A DNA stretch of 64,000 bases from contig NZ_JACIFF010000008.1 in the NCBI RefSeq assembly GCF_014197245.1, forward strand, positions 248,001 through 312,000. The letters run 5' to 3'. Each line of letters opens with the position of its first letter. Within the stretch, counting starts at the first letter, position 1. The notes under the pieces are model-generated. The model did no database searches. It was not told the origin of the DNA and worked only from the letters and a program-made list of their open reading frames with translations. Both the position numbers and the translations under genes were made by a program. Shown here piece by piece: positions 26,097 through 35,612 of this stretch. This stretch comes from Neolewinella aquimaris. Its GTDB lineage: Bacteria > Bacteroidota > Bacteroidia > Chitinophagales > Saprospiraceae.

Positions 26097-29000
26097 ATGA
26101 ACATTCACACCCACCAAGGAACAGTAGGCTCTGTTCCCCTATTTGCCTTCCCTGGCCTCCGGGCACTTTTAACTACCCTACTTTTTTGCGTTACCTGCTG
26201 CGTATTGAGTAGTTCGGTAGGGGCCCAGAACGTACGCACGTATACCACCACCGGCGGAAGTAACGACTGGCTCGATCCCGCAGCCTGGAGCTGTAGTGGT
26301 GGTGGCTGTAACGCCAATCCCGTTCCGACGAGGCAGCTCACCCGGCAGGTGGTGGTCATCGGGCACACGATAAACTATACGCGGAACCAAGCCATCGAGG
26401 TGCCTGCTACGGGGTCGATTACCATTCAGAATGGCGCGGCCCTCTTTCTATCGTCGAACCTGAACGTCAGGGCGGGCGGGGCAGTCACCATCAACAGTGG
26501 CCGGTTGGAAATCGGGCCGGGGGTGCTAAACAACAGCGGCACCCTGAATGCCACCAACGCTTTTATCGTCAAGGACGGCAACTTCAATAACGAGGGCACG
26601 ACCGTCTTAGACCATTCCTGTTTGGAATTGGTGAACGGCAACTTCAATAACAACGGTACGCTAGCGGGCGAGGGAACGGTCACCACGCAGAACGGCAACA
26701 TCAACAACAACGGGGAATGGCCCGCTACGGGAATTCTTTACTGCGCTAGCGGCAATACTTCCGAGGTCCCGGGCGCGGAAGACTGTGCCAGCGTAATTCA
26801 ATTTTGTAGGTGCGTTAGTGGCAATTGTGACATCCTGCCCGGGTACAATCCCACCACTAAGGTGGAAGAGATCATCGGTTCCGAACTGACCTCCCTGGCG
26901 GCCAACTACGACCCCGCCAATCCTCCCTCGCCGCGCATTTACCGGATTCAGTCGAACGAGGTGCTGATCGACCTCATTGTCGTCGACGGCTTCCGGCAGC
27001 AGGTCATTGATCTGCTTAACGACACCTACGGGATTCCTTCCGCCGCCTTTATCGACAACGGAGCGAATCAATTGCTCATCACGGTGTACTTCCCGATTAG
27101 TGCCCTGACGTCGCTGAATTCGCGGGACGGCATCATCAACTACGTTCGCCCCGCCTTTCCGGCTATTTCCAATACCGGACTGATCACCAGCCAGGGCGAT
27201 ACCGCTCAGGGATCCTTTTCGGCGCGGGACGGTTTTGGGCTGAGCGGGGCCGGGCTGAAGATCGGGGTAATCTCCGATAGCTATAGGACCAACCTAGCTG
27301 GGTTCAACGCCGATATCGGTAACGGCGACCTGCCCGGCGGAGACGACGGGGTCACGGAAGTTCCGGTCATCGTCAACGGATCACCGCTTACGGTGGCGGG
27401 TTCCGATGAAGGACGGGCCATGCTCCAGATCGTTCACGACGTAGCGCCGGAAGCCGAGCTCTTCTTTCGCACCGGCTTCATCAGTGCCGGGAATTTTGCC
27501 GCGGGAATAACCGACCTGGCCGAAAACTACCAATGCGACGTGATCGTGGATGATCTGACCTATATCACCGAGCCTTTTTTGAAAGATGGGTTGGTAACTC
27601 AGGCGATTCAGAAAGCGACCCAGGAGGAGGACGTTACCTACGTCACCTCGGCCGGCAACTTTGCCTCCCGCTCCTACGAAGGCACCCTGGCCGCCGGCAA
27701 CAGTATTCACGATTTCGGCGGCGGCGACGCGTTACAAAAGGTAAACCTGGACGTCGGCTTTTACCTGCTGGTGCTGCAGTGGGACGACAACTTCTACTCG
27801 ATCGGTGAGACAGCGCAGGGGACCGTCAACGATCTGGACATTTACCTCGCGGAGGACGACGGTTCCATCCTGTACGGTTTCAACCGCAACAACCTGGGGG
27901 GTGATCCGATCGAGGTGCTGCCCTTCCAGGTGGTTAACCCCACCACCACTAACATTCGGATCGAGCGGGGTCCGGGGAGTGGCGGTGGACCGGTAAAATT
28001 TAAGTACGTCGTATTCCTGGCCGGCGACCGGGGCGTCTTCGATGCCGAATACATCAGCAGCACGCCGAATCCGGGGAATTCGACGATCGTGGGACACGCG
28101 AACGCCGACGACGCCCTGACCGTGGGAGCCGCACGCTACACCAATACGGGCACGGTAGAAAGCTTTTCCTCGACCGGCGGCACGCCCATCGCGGGAGAAT
28201 CCACCTTACGCGAAAAGCCGGACTTTACCGGTCCCGACGGCGTGAACACCAGCGTCGGGTTCGGCTCGCTTGATGTGGAGGGCGACGGCATTCCCAATTT
28301 TTTCGGGACCTCCGCTGCCGCTCCCCACGTTGCCGCCGCGGCGGCCTTACTGCTTGAGGCGCGGCAAAAATTTGGGCTCGCTACTGCGGGACAAGCATCC
28401 AGTTCCTGGGCGCGGAATCTATTGCGGCAAACCGCATCACACGGCGGCGCTTACGATCCCAAGGGCGGGTACGGCTTCATCTCCGCTTTTTCTGCCGTGG
28501 ATGAATTTTCTAATCCGACCCCGCGGCTGACGGCGCTCAACATTCAGAATTTGGCGGAGGGGCAACTACCCGGTGACGTCGAATTCAATTTAATTCTCGA
28601 GGGAGCCTACTTCGATGAAGGGACCATCGTGTTCTTCCGCGATCAGATACTAGACATCATCTCCATCAGCCCCGACCGCACGCGGGCCGAGGTGGTGGTT
28701 CCCCCCTTTATTGGTAATCCGCCGATCTACGTTTATAACCCGCCCAATGTGCCCATTACCAACGGTACCGACGGCGGAGCCTCCGATACGCTGACTTTTG
28801 AGGATATTCCCCTCACTGACGTACGGATCGTTGCCGAAAACCAACGCAAAAAATATGGTGCCCCACTACCGGAACTGACTTACCGCATCGAAAGTACGGG
28901 TGGTCCCATCGACCCGGCCGTATTGCCGCTACTTGAAGCCGCGATCAGCCTCCAGACCGCAGCTACTACCGGTAGCCTGATCGTGGACGCCGGTTACGCC

Positions 29001-31334
29001 ATCACTCCGGTTTGGGATCCGGCCGCCCTCGATCCGGCCGTTATGGAACTGTACCGCTTGCAGGCGGTCCCTGGAATTCTGACCATCGATCCACTGCCCC
29101 TGACCATCAAACCGAAGGCTGCAGAAATGACCTACGGGGACCCGATTCCTACGATCGAATACGAGTATGTATTCGAAGGTGAGGTAGATCCCGTCGTAGC
29201 CAGTGCCGTACGGCAGCAGCACCGGACGGCGCTCGGGCGAACGGACGGGGTAGCGATCGTTAACGGCATTCCGCTCGTCAACGGTATTCCCCTCGTGAAT
29301 GGCATTCCACTGGTTAACGGCCAGCCCTACATCGACGGCAGCGACGACGGAATCGACAACGGCGTGTCCTTGCTGAATCGCACTTTCTACGTCAGTGAAA
29401 ACACCGTGAGCGGTGCCCCCACCGCCGCATCCTTCGGCATTCCGCTGGTCAACGGCAGTACTACGGCTAAGCTCTTCCGTATCGGCGTAGATGTATTCAG
29501 CGTACCGTCGATCGAACAGGGCGATGATTCCGCACTGGTTCCGGGTACGGCGCTGGTTAACGGTATCCCACTGGTCAATGGACAGGCGCGACTCTTCGGC
29601 ATACCCCTCGTAAACGGCATTCCGCTGGTCAACGGCATCCCGCTGGTGAACGGGATCCCCCTGGTCAATGGCATTCCGCTCGTCAACGGAATTCCGTTGG
29701 TAAATGGCGTGACTATGGTCAATGGCATCCCCCTCGTCAATGCCGAAGCGCAGGGACGGGTAGCGCGCATCCTGGACGCGTTCGAGGGCAGTTTGGTCAC
29801 CCTGAATTCAGCCGATGCGATTTTGGCCCCTGCCGACACCCTGAAATTTGCTCCAGTGACGCTGCTGACGGGTCTGACCGTCGGCACGCAGTACATCGTT
29901 CCGGGTGCTTTGATCAACGATCAACTCGTCATCAGTTACGAGACCGCGCCGCTGGAAATCAGCCGGGCCACACTGGTGGTATCCGTAGATGATGAGTCGA
30001 TCACGTACGGCGCGTTGCCCGTGGGTTCAGCCGGTATTTCAGGTTTTGTACTCGATGACGACGCAAGCACGGTCTTCCCCAATGGTTTGACCTATACGAC
30101 AAGTTGCACCCATCCCTGTCCGGTAGCGGGGACCAACACCATATCGGCCAGTACGACGCCCTTCCCCCAGAATTACAAACTGGTCTTTACCGACGGACAG
30201 TTAACCGTGAACCGCAAAGCGCTGAAGGTTACGATCGAAGACGCAAGCGTCACCTACGGCGATGCGATCCAGCCGACTTTCCAGTACGATGGGTTTATTG
30301 CGGGAGAGGATGCCTCCGTAGTATTTCCCGGAGGGTTCACGACGACACCGACTGACGGATGCACTACTGCCACTGAGATTGAGTTTGTAAATCCGCCACT
30401 GACGGATAACTACGCCGTGAGCTACTCCGCCGGCACCCTGACCATCAGTCCGGCCACACTGGACATTAGCGTACAAGATGAGGTCATCACCGTCGGCGAT
30501 CCGATTCCGGCTTCCTTTTCCGCCACGGTAACCGGCTTGCGGTGTGGAGAAGCATCGGCACCCGATATCATCTACTCGGTGAGTTTGCCCAACCCCGTCC
30601 TGCCCGGTATTTACCTGATTGAAGCCCGGCTCGCCGCGGGCAGTCCGTACCTCGCAAGGGTGACGGGAGGGTTCCTGTACGTCAATCCCGCAGGAGGCTG
30701 CGCAAATAAGATCAGGGTGCAGATCGAGTGTAAAGAAGACCTGGCGACCCCGGTCGTCATCGACGGCACGAGCTATTCCAAACGGCTTAGCTTCAGCTAC
30801 ACCAACCGCAACCCGTACCCCTACTACGTGCCCGCCGGTCCCGACAACCGATTGACCCCCGCTTCGGCCGCCAGTAAAACCGCCGCTACCCTCCCCGAGG
30901 TATTTGCGGCCAATACCCACTACACCTTCGATGTATTTGCGAACAACGAGCGGGTAAAGTGGGAACTGGAAACATTTGGTTGCGTGGATAAGTCGCGCAC
31001 GGGTTCGCAAGCCAATCCCTGTGCGCCGGTGAGCAGTCTGTCGTCCGTGCTGCCTTCAACTTACCTGCGGGATACTCCGCCGGCTGTCGCCACCCTCGAG
31101 GCCTACCCCAATCCGGCCGAAAGGGAGATTCGGGTGAGAATTACGTTACCCGAAACGGGAGACGCACACCTGACTTTGATCGATCTACTGGGCCGGGTGG
31201 TCTGGACGGGGCAGTTCGAAGGAATCGATGAACGCACGACAACCATTGATCTGACGGATCAACCGCCGGGGACATTCATTTTACGACTGCAGTATAGCGA
31301 GGCGGTGCAAACGGTGGTCGTGGTCAAGGAATAG
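26097..31334 (+). CDS. Giant T9SS-secreted subtilase with MBG domains and GIPLVN repeats
   Basis: 1745 residues from ATG 26097, which begins a signal peptide ending near 'SSSVGAQ'. Order: a G8-like/beta-helical N region with Asn/Gly-rich 'NGNFNNNGTL' repeats (about 30-190); an S8 peptidase domain with Asp about 393 ('GVISDSY'), His about 447 ('QIVHDVAPEA') and Ser about 739 ('GTSAAAPHVA'); four or more MBG-type beta domains, each opening with a 'TYGD/KYGAP' motif; a GIPLVN hexapeptide region inside the second MBG domain; and a C-terminal sorting domain 'LEAYPNPAEREIRV'. It should be exported by the T9SS and act at the surface. The next gene, a TPR cyclase, starts 5 bp after the stop. Confidence 0.85.
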   Translation: MNIHTHQGTVGSVPLFAFPGLRALLTTLLFCVTCCVLSSSVGAQNVRTYTTTGGSNDWLDPAAWSCSGGGCNANPVPTRQLTRQVVVIGHTINYTRNQAIEVPATGSITIQNGAALFLSSNLNVRAGGAVTINSGRLEIGPGVLNNSGTLNATNAFIVKDGNFNNEGTTVLDHSCLELVNGNFNNNGTLAGEGTVTTQNGNINNNGEWPATGILYCASGNTSEVPGAEDCASVIQFCRCVSGNCDILPGYNPTTKVEEIIGSELTSLAANYDPANPPSPRIYRIQSNEVLIDLIVVDGFRQQVIDLLNDTYGIPSAAFIDNGANQLLITVYFPISALTSLNSRDGIINYVRPAFPAISNTGLITSQGDTAQGSFSARDGFGLSGAGLKIGVISDSYRTNLAGFNADIGNGDLPGGDDGVTEVPVIVNGSPLTVAGSDEGRAMLQIVHDVAPEAELFFRTGFISAGNFAAGITDLAENYQCDVIVDDLTYITEPFLKDGLVTQAIQKATQEEDVTYVTSAGNFASRSYEGTLAAGNSIHDFGGGDALQKVNLDVGFYLLVLQWDDNFYSIGETAQGTVNDLDIYLAEDDGSILYGFNRNNLGGDPIEVLPFQVVNPTTTNIRIERGPGSGGGPVKFKYVVFLAGDRGVFDAEYISSTPNPGNSTIVGHANADDALTVGAARYTNTGTVESFSSTGGTPIAGESTLREKPDFTGPDGVNTSVGFGSLDVEGDGIPNFFGTSAAAPHVAAAAALLLEARQKFGLATAGQASSSWARNLLRQTASHGGAYDPKGGYGFISAFSAVDEFSNPTPRLTALNIQNLAEGQLPGDVEFNLILEGAYFDEGTIVFFRDQILDIISISPDRTRAEVVVPPFIGNPPIYVYNPPNVPITNGTDGGASDTLTFEDIPLTDVRIVAENQRKKYGAPLPELTYRIESTGGPIDPAVLPLLEAAISLQTAATTGSLIVDAGYAITPVWDPAALDPAVMELYRLQAVPGILTIDPLPLTIKPKAAEMTYGDPIPTIEYEYVFEGEVDPVVASAVRQQHRTALGRTDGVAIVNGIPLVNGIPLVNGIPLVNGQPYIDGSDDGIDNGVSLLNRTFYVSENTVSGAPTAASFGIPLVNGSTTAKLFRIGVDVFSVPSIEQGDDSALVPGTALVNGIPLVNGQARLFGIPLVNGIPLVNGIPLVNGIPLVNGIPLVNGIPLVNGVTMVNGIPLVNAEAQGRVARILDAFEGSLVTLNSADAILAPADTLKFAPVTLLTGLTVGTQYIVPGALINDQLVISYETAPLEISRATLVVSVDDESITYGALPVGSAGISGFVLDDDASTVFPNGLTYTTSCTHPCPVAGTNTISASTTPFPQNYKLVFTDGQLTVNRKALKVTIEDASVTYGDAIQPTFQYDGFIAGEDASVVFPGGFTTTPTDGCTTATEIEFVNPPLTDNYAVSYSAGTLTISPATLDISVQDEVITVGDPIPASFSATVTGLRCGEASAPDIIYSVSLPNPVLPGIYLIEARLAAGSPYLARVTGGFLYVNPAGGCANKIRVQIECKEDLATPVVIDGTSYSKRLSFSYTNRNPYPYYVPAGPDNRLTPASAASKTAATLPEVFAANTHYTFDVFANNERVKWELETFGCVDKSRTGSQANPCAPVSSLSSVLPSTYLRDTPPAVATLEAYPNPAEREIRVRITLPETGDAHLTLIDLLGRVVWTGQFEGIDERTTTIDLTDQPPGTFILRLQYSEAVQTVVVVKE
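29255..29748 (+). repeat. GIPLVN hexapeptide repeats within the subtilase gene
   Basis: Twelve copies of G-I-P-L-V-N are encoded: three in a row at about 29270-29325, one near 29434, one near 29565, six in a row from about 29597, then a variant GVTMVN and one more. The 18-bp units differ at many synonymous sites (for example CCCCTCGTA, CCGCTGGTC, CCGTTGGTA) while the peptide is unchanged. The run is inserted where an MBG domain would normally continue. Confidence 0.9.
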
Positions 31335-31338
31335 CGAA

Positions 31339-33360
31339 ATGGCAATTGCAAAAACCCTCGGTCGGAAAATCAGCGCGGTACTGGCACCGGGAGTGAAACG
31401 TGCATACCTACTGCTGATTCTGATCCTGGGGCTGACGCAGGCCATGCAGGCTGCCGACCCGCCCGTGGACAGCTTACGGACCATACTCGAAACGGCCAAA
31501 AGCGATACCCTTCGGCTGAGGACCCTACTGGAATTGAGCACACTCACCTTCCGGTCGGACCCCAACGCCGCCATTGCGTACGCCGAATCGGCACGGCAGC
31601 TGGCCGGCAAGCTCGACGATCAGACCAGCCTGGCCTATGCGCTGAAGAACATCGGCCTGGCGTACTACATCAAGGGGGATTACTTCGAGGTTCTGGAGAA
31701 CTGGCAGCGATCGCTGGAGATTTTTGAGGCCATCGACGACCGGCTGGGAATCAGCAACCTGACCAGTAACGTCGGGGCGGTCTACTTCAACCAGGGAGAT
31801 GACCCCAAAGCCCTGGAGTATTACTTGCGCTCCCTGCAGGTATCCGAACAAATCAACGATTCCCTCCGCATTGCCACCGCCCTGAATAACATCGGCGCGG
31901 TATACTTCAACAACAAGAATACCCACGACCGGGCCCTCGACTATTACTTGCGGGCGCTGAGCATCAGCGAGCGGGTTAATGATTTGGAAGCCATTGGCAC
32001 GTCGGCGGTCAATTTGGGAGAGATCTATCAGGACAAGCGTGACTTCGAGCGGGCGATCTTTTACTTCGAAAAAGCGCTCGCGGCCTACGAGCAGTCGGGA
32101 GGAAACGCACCCTACGCCCTGTACAATCTCGGAAAGACCTACGCCGCGAAGGGCGAGTACCGGAAATCCCTGGAATACCACCGGCGCGCCTACACCGTGG
32201 CTGCCGGACGGGAAGCCCGACTGGAAATGGCGACGGCGCTGGTCGGTACCGGTCAAACGCAGCTACTCAGCCAGCAAATCGAGCAGGCGGCGGAGACCTT
32301 TAAACGGGCACTTTCCCTTGCCCGGGAGGTAGGCTCCCTGGTTCGCATGAAGGATGCGTACGAGGGCCTTACCGAAGCCTACGCCCGACAGGCGGATTAC
32401 CAGGAAGCCTTCCGGTACCAATCCTTACTCAACTCTATCCGGGATACGCTCTACACCATCGAAAAGGACAATCGCATACAGAGCCTGCAGTTTAAGTTCG
32501 ACATCGAAAAGAAGGAGAACCAGATCGCGATGCTCAATATCGACAACGCGCTGAAGGAGGTGCAGATTCAGCGCGCATTTACCGTACGCAATTTACTGTA
32601 TGCCCTCGCGCTTTTCCTGATCTGCACCGTTGCGGGGGTATTCTACCAGTACTGGTTCGCCAAAAAAAGCAATCGTCTCATTCAGAAGGAACGCAATCGC
32701 TCCGAGCGGATTCTGCTCAACATCTTGCCCAGCGATACCGCCGAGGAACTTAAGCAGAACGGCTTCGTAAAGGCCAAGCGGTACGAACGGGCTACCGTAC
32801 TGTTTACGGACTTCAAACGGTTCACGGAGTTCGCCGAACACTATCCGCCAACGGAACTGGTCAAGAGCCTCGACTTCTACTTCCGCGCCTTCGACGAGAT
32901 CACCAGCCAGTACGAACTGGAGAAGATCAAAACCATCGGCGATTCCTACATGTGCGTGGGTGGCCTCCCAGTCATCAACGACACGAACCCCGCCGACGCC
33001 ATTTACGCCGCTTTCGAGATGGCCGAATTTGTCCGAAGCGTCAAAATCGAGCAGCCGGAGGGGATCATTCCGTTTGAAATGCGCGTTGGCCTCAGCACCG
33101 GTCCCGTGGTCGCGGGGGTGGTCGGCACGAAAAAGTTCCAGTACGACATTTGGGGCCCGACCGTCAACATTGCCAGCCGCATGGAAACCTGTTCGGAGCC
33201 CGGCCGCATCAACATTTCCGCCTTCACCTACGAACTCATTCGCAATCAATTCGCCTGCACCTACCGCGGAGTCATCGAAGCCAAGAACGGAGAACAACTA
33301 AAAATGTACTTCGTGGACCGGCCGCTGGTGGAAAATCCGGAAGTTGCCGGGGTCTTCTAG
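31339..33360 (+). CDS. TPR-sensor adenylate cyclase
   Basis: 673 residues. Order: a signal-anchor region (about 20-38), about seven tetratricopeptide repeats (about 70-370, with A-L-x-Y-x2-R-A-L patterns), a coiled segment, one membrane span (about 414-436), then a class III cyclase domain. Metal aspartates are Asp491 ('LFTDFKRFT') and Asp535 ('IGDSYM'). The purine-selecting pair is the adenylate type: Lys in 'KIKTIGD' and Asp in 'YDIWGPTVNIASR'. The TPR part would therefore be periplasmic and the cyclase cytoplasmic. It begins 5 bp after the stop of the subtilase, so the two are almost certainly cotranscribed. Confidence 0.9.
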   Translation: MAIAKTLGRKISAVLAPGVKRAYLLLILILGLTQAMQAADPPVDSLRTILETAKSDTLRLRTLLELSTLTFRSDPNAAIAYAESARQLAGKLDDQTSLAYALKNIGLAYYIKGDYFEVLENWQRSLEIFEAIDDRLGISNLTSNVGAVYFNQGDDPKALEYYLRSLQVSEQINDSLRIATALNNIGAVYFNNKNTHDRALDYYLRALSISERVNDLEAIGTSAVNLGEIYQDKRDFERAIFYFEKALAAYEQSGGNAPYALYNLGKTYAAKGEYRKSLEYHRRAYTVAAGREARLEMATALVGTGQTQLLSQQIEQAAETFKRALSLAREVGSLVRMKDAYEGLTEAYARQADYQEAFRYQSLLNSIRDTLYTIEKDNRIQSLQFKFDIEKKENQIAMLNIDNALKEVQIQRAFTVRNLLYALALFLICTVAGVFYQYWFAKKSNRLIQKERNRSERILLNILPSDTAEELKQNGFVKAKRYERATVLFTDFKRFTEFAEHYPPTELVKSLDFYFRAFDEITSQYELEKIKTIGDSYMCVGGLPVINDTNPADAIYAAFEMAEFVRSVKIEQPEGIIPFEMRVGLSTGPVVAGVVGTKKFQYDIWGPTVNIASRMETCSEPGRINISAFTYELIRNQFACTYRGVIEAKNGEQLKMYFVDRPLVENPEVAGVF

Positions 33361-33716
33361 GTCGTCGGCCGACCGAGGCACGAGGCTCGTCCGCCGACTA
33401 AGGCACGGAACAGGTAATTTACCATTTACCATTTCTGAAGTACCATGTACCATTGGCGTGACCCGTCGTCGGCCGACCGAGGCACGAGGCTCGTCCGCCG
33501 ACTAAGGCACGGAACAGGTAATTTACCATATACCATTTCTGAAGTACCATGCACCATTGGCGTGACCCGTCGTCGGCCGACCGAGGTACGAGGCTCGTCC
33601 GCCGACTAGCGGGGGCTATAATTTTAAATTGAAAATTTGAAATTTGAAATTGGCGTGGATGCTCGCTTCGCTCGTCGTCGGCCGACCGAGATACGAGGCT
33701 CGTCCGCCGACTAATA
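33361..33716. repeat. Mosaic repeat array downstream of the cyclase gene
   Basis: It begins directly at the cyclase stop codon. The palindromic block 'CGGCCGACCGAGG' + 'CTCGTCCGCCGAC' occurs at about 33364, 33469, 33574 and 33681. The first three copies sit in a tandem unit of about 105 bp that also holds a 'GTAATTTACC...GTACCATG..CCATTGGCGTG' block. The last copy is preceded by the AT-rich and 'GCGTGGATGCTCGC' blocks seen at 25389-25930. The remaining stretch to 34029 has no gene that I can support. Confidence 0.85.
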
Positions 33717-33751
33717 AGCCCAACCGATTTCGCACGCCGGGTAGGCATCAA

Positions 33752-33773
33752 GGGCGGGGCCGCAGGTGCAATG
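33752..33773 (-). repeat. Dispersed GC-rich intergenic motif, copy 3
   Basis: Minus-strand copy of the motif described at 7738, between the repeat array and the second PAS-LuxR gene. Confidence 0.5.
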
Positions 33774-34029
33774 TAAAAAGCTAAAGCAGCGTCATCCGGC
33801 ACTCACCCGAATAGCGCTTAGCAACTTACTGCAGTCCATGGATTCTTTCTTAGCGTGAATGCTAGTTTTCCCGTATTTTAATTGCTGCACTCCACGAACT
33901 GGATGCCGGGATTTCCCGGTCGTTCGTGGCGGCGCTTGCTGACCCATGAGGTAAAGAAATAGGTTTTCCGTTCGGGTTACTCCGATCGGCTCAGTGGAAT
34001 TTACTTTAACACCAAAGACTCATATCCGT

Positions 34030-34788
34030 ATGCTCCCATCAACCGATTTTCCTGCCGGCAGGGGGCGGGCTGCGGCGGCGATCAAAGTACCCGCCGTACC
34101 ACTTCCCCCCATAGGTCGCGATTCCCCCTTTGAGGAGCTAATGGCTCACACCAACGTCTACTGCTATTCGGTGGACTACCAGACCGGTCGGTTCCGCTAC
34201 GTCAGTCCGGGCATCTATCGCCTCCTCGGCTATAACCGCGATACCTGGCAATTCAGCGGCCCCCAGGAAGCCTTCCGGCAGGTCCACCCCGACGACCGGG
34301 ACTGCGTAATCAAGATTTACGCGGAGATCAAGCGCGAGCTGATACACCAACCCATCACAGTACGTTGCGACCTGAGTTTCGTTTTCACCTGCCGCATGCG
34401 CACCCAGCAGGGGCACTACCTCCACCTGAGTCACCACCTCTCCTTCCCCAGCTTCGACGGCCACGGCCGCCCCCTCGCCGACTTCTCCCTGGTATCGGAC
34501 ATCACGGCATTCAAAGCGCCCCATCAGTGCCAGCTCCTTGTCCAGTACGCCAACGGCACCGCCGAAAAGACCGTCGTCTTCTCCTGCTCCCCTTCCGTCG
34601 ACTTTTCCCGTCGCGAGATCGAGATCCTGCAGCTCGTCGCCCAGGGCCTCGACAGCCAGGAGATTGCGCGGCGGTTGTTTATCAGCTACCATACTGTCTG
34701 TACCCACCGCAAGAATATGCTGCGGAAGGCGGGGGTGAAGACGCCGGTGGAGTTGGTGGGTTGGGGGCGGGGGGTGGGGTTGGTGTAG
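34030..34788 (+). CDS. PAS-LuxR transcriptional regulator, paralogue of 7976-8755
   Basis: 252 residues from ATG 34030; a GTG at 33994 in the same frame is a possible earlier start. Domain order and motifs repeat those of the gene at 7976: PAS region 'YSVDYQTGRFRYVSPGIYRL' and 'QVHPDDRDC', then a LuxR helix-turn-helix 'SRREIEILQLVAQGLDSQEI' and 'LFISYHTVCTHRKNMLRKAG'. The recognition helix is almost identical in the two proteins, so they may bind the same DNA site while sensing different signals. A possible Bacteroidota-type promoter (TTG at about 33936, TAGGTTTT at about 33960) precedes it. Confidence 0.82.
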   Translation: MLPSTDFPAGRGRAAAAIKVPAVPLPPIGRDSPFEELMAHTNVYCYSVDYQTGRFRYVSPGIYRLLGYNRDTWQFSGPQEAFRQVHPDDRDCVIKIYAEIKRELIHQPITVRCDLSFVFTCRMRTQQGHYLHLSHHLSFPSFDGHGRPLADFSLVSDITAFKAPHQCQLLVQYANGTAEKTVVFSCSPSVDFSRREIEILQLVAQGLDSQEIARRLFISYHTVCTHRKNMLRKAGVKTPVELVGWGRGVGLV

Positions 34789-35000
34789 AAATACCTAGTA
34801 GTAGGTAGTCTTGTTTACACCTTCTACACAGAACTTCGAGTGTAGCCGCCGTCTAACCACGGCTAACTATGTCGTTGTAGACTCCATTATAATGAACAAA
34901 AACATACGTGCATGGCATAGTCATCGATAATATCTAATAGTATAATTCCAATGGAAACCGGACGCTTTGATCTGCGCGTAAACAAACCATACCTAACATC

Positions 35001-35495
35001 ATGGACGAGACGACAAAGGAAATGAAATCACAGCTCAAGATCCTGGAGGATCGGATAGATAAAATATATAATATTTTCTGGGTCGTCGCTGTAGTTGCAG
35101 GTGTATTCGGAATCAGTACAGCCACTTTTTCTTATTTAATTGGAGAAGCAAACAAAAGAATTTCTTCTCTAGAATCTGAAATTGATCAATCAGAACAAAA
35201 GCTAGCTAGCTATCGAATGTCACAAGAGAAAGAGTTTGACAAATACATATCATCACAAAAGGACTCCATTGTAATTAAAAATGAATTGCGGAACGCTGCA
35301 AATATTTTAAACAACCGTATATCCGGGATTCGTCTGTCCGCTGAAGATGCAGGCACAGCAGAATACAGTTGCGGTGAACAGCACCTTCGAACTCCAACAA
35401 GCTTAACGGTAATGTATGGGCTTAGAGACGGCACAAGTTGTGACATCAGGAATATTAACTACTACAAACGCCTCCTGCTCCATATTCCACGTTAA
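35001..35495 (+). CDS. Membrane-anchored coiled-coil protein, unknown
   Basis: 164 residues, not recognised. A short charged N terminus is followed by one membrane span, 'IFWVVAVVAGVFGISTATFS' (about 25-45), then a coiled coil rich in Glu, Lys and Ser (about 50-95) and a compact C-terminal segment with two cysteines ('SCGEQHLRT', 'SCDIRN'). It opens the AT-rich island and precedes the 410-residue orphan gene by about 120 bp on the same strand. The AT-rich codon use suggests recent acquisition. Confidence 0.55.
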   Translation: MDETTKEMKSQLKILEDRIDKIYNIFWVVAVVAGVFGISTATFSYLIGEANKRISSLESEIDQSEQKLASYRMSQEKEFDKYISSQKDSIVIKNELRNAANILNNRISGIRLSAEDAGTAEYSCGEQHLRTPTSLTVMYGLRDGTSCDIRNINYYKRLLLHIPR

Positions 35496-35612
35496 AAGAA
35501 CACTTAATGTCTCAATTTCTACAAAAACAGACCAAGCCACGAATTGATGACAAGCGGATCATTGGGCCAACAAGGCAATTCATATCATATTAAAAACTTA
35601 ACGACTTGAACA

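Noticed and set aside
25543-26166. Minus-strand open frame of 207 codons upstream of the subtilase gene
   Set aside because: It translates the mosaic repeat blocks and overlaps the subtilase start; the repeated peptide is a by-product of repeated DNA.
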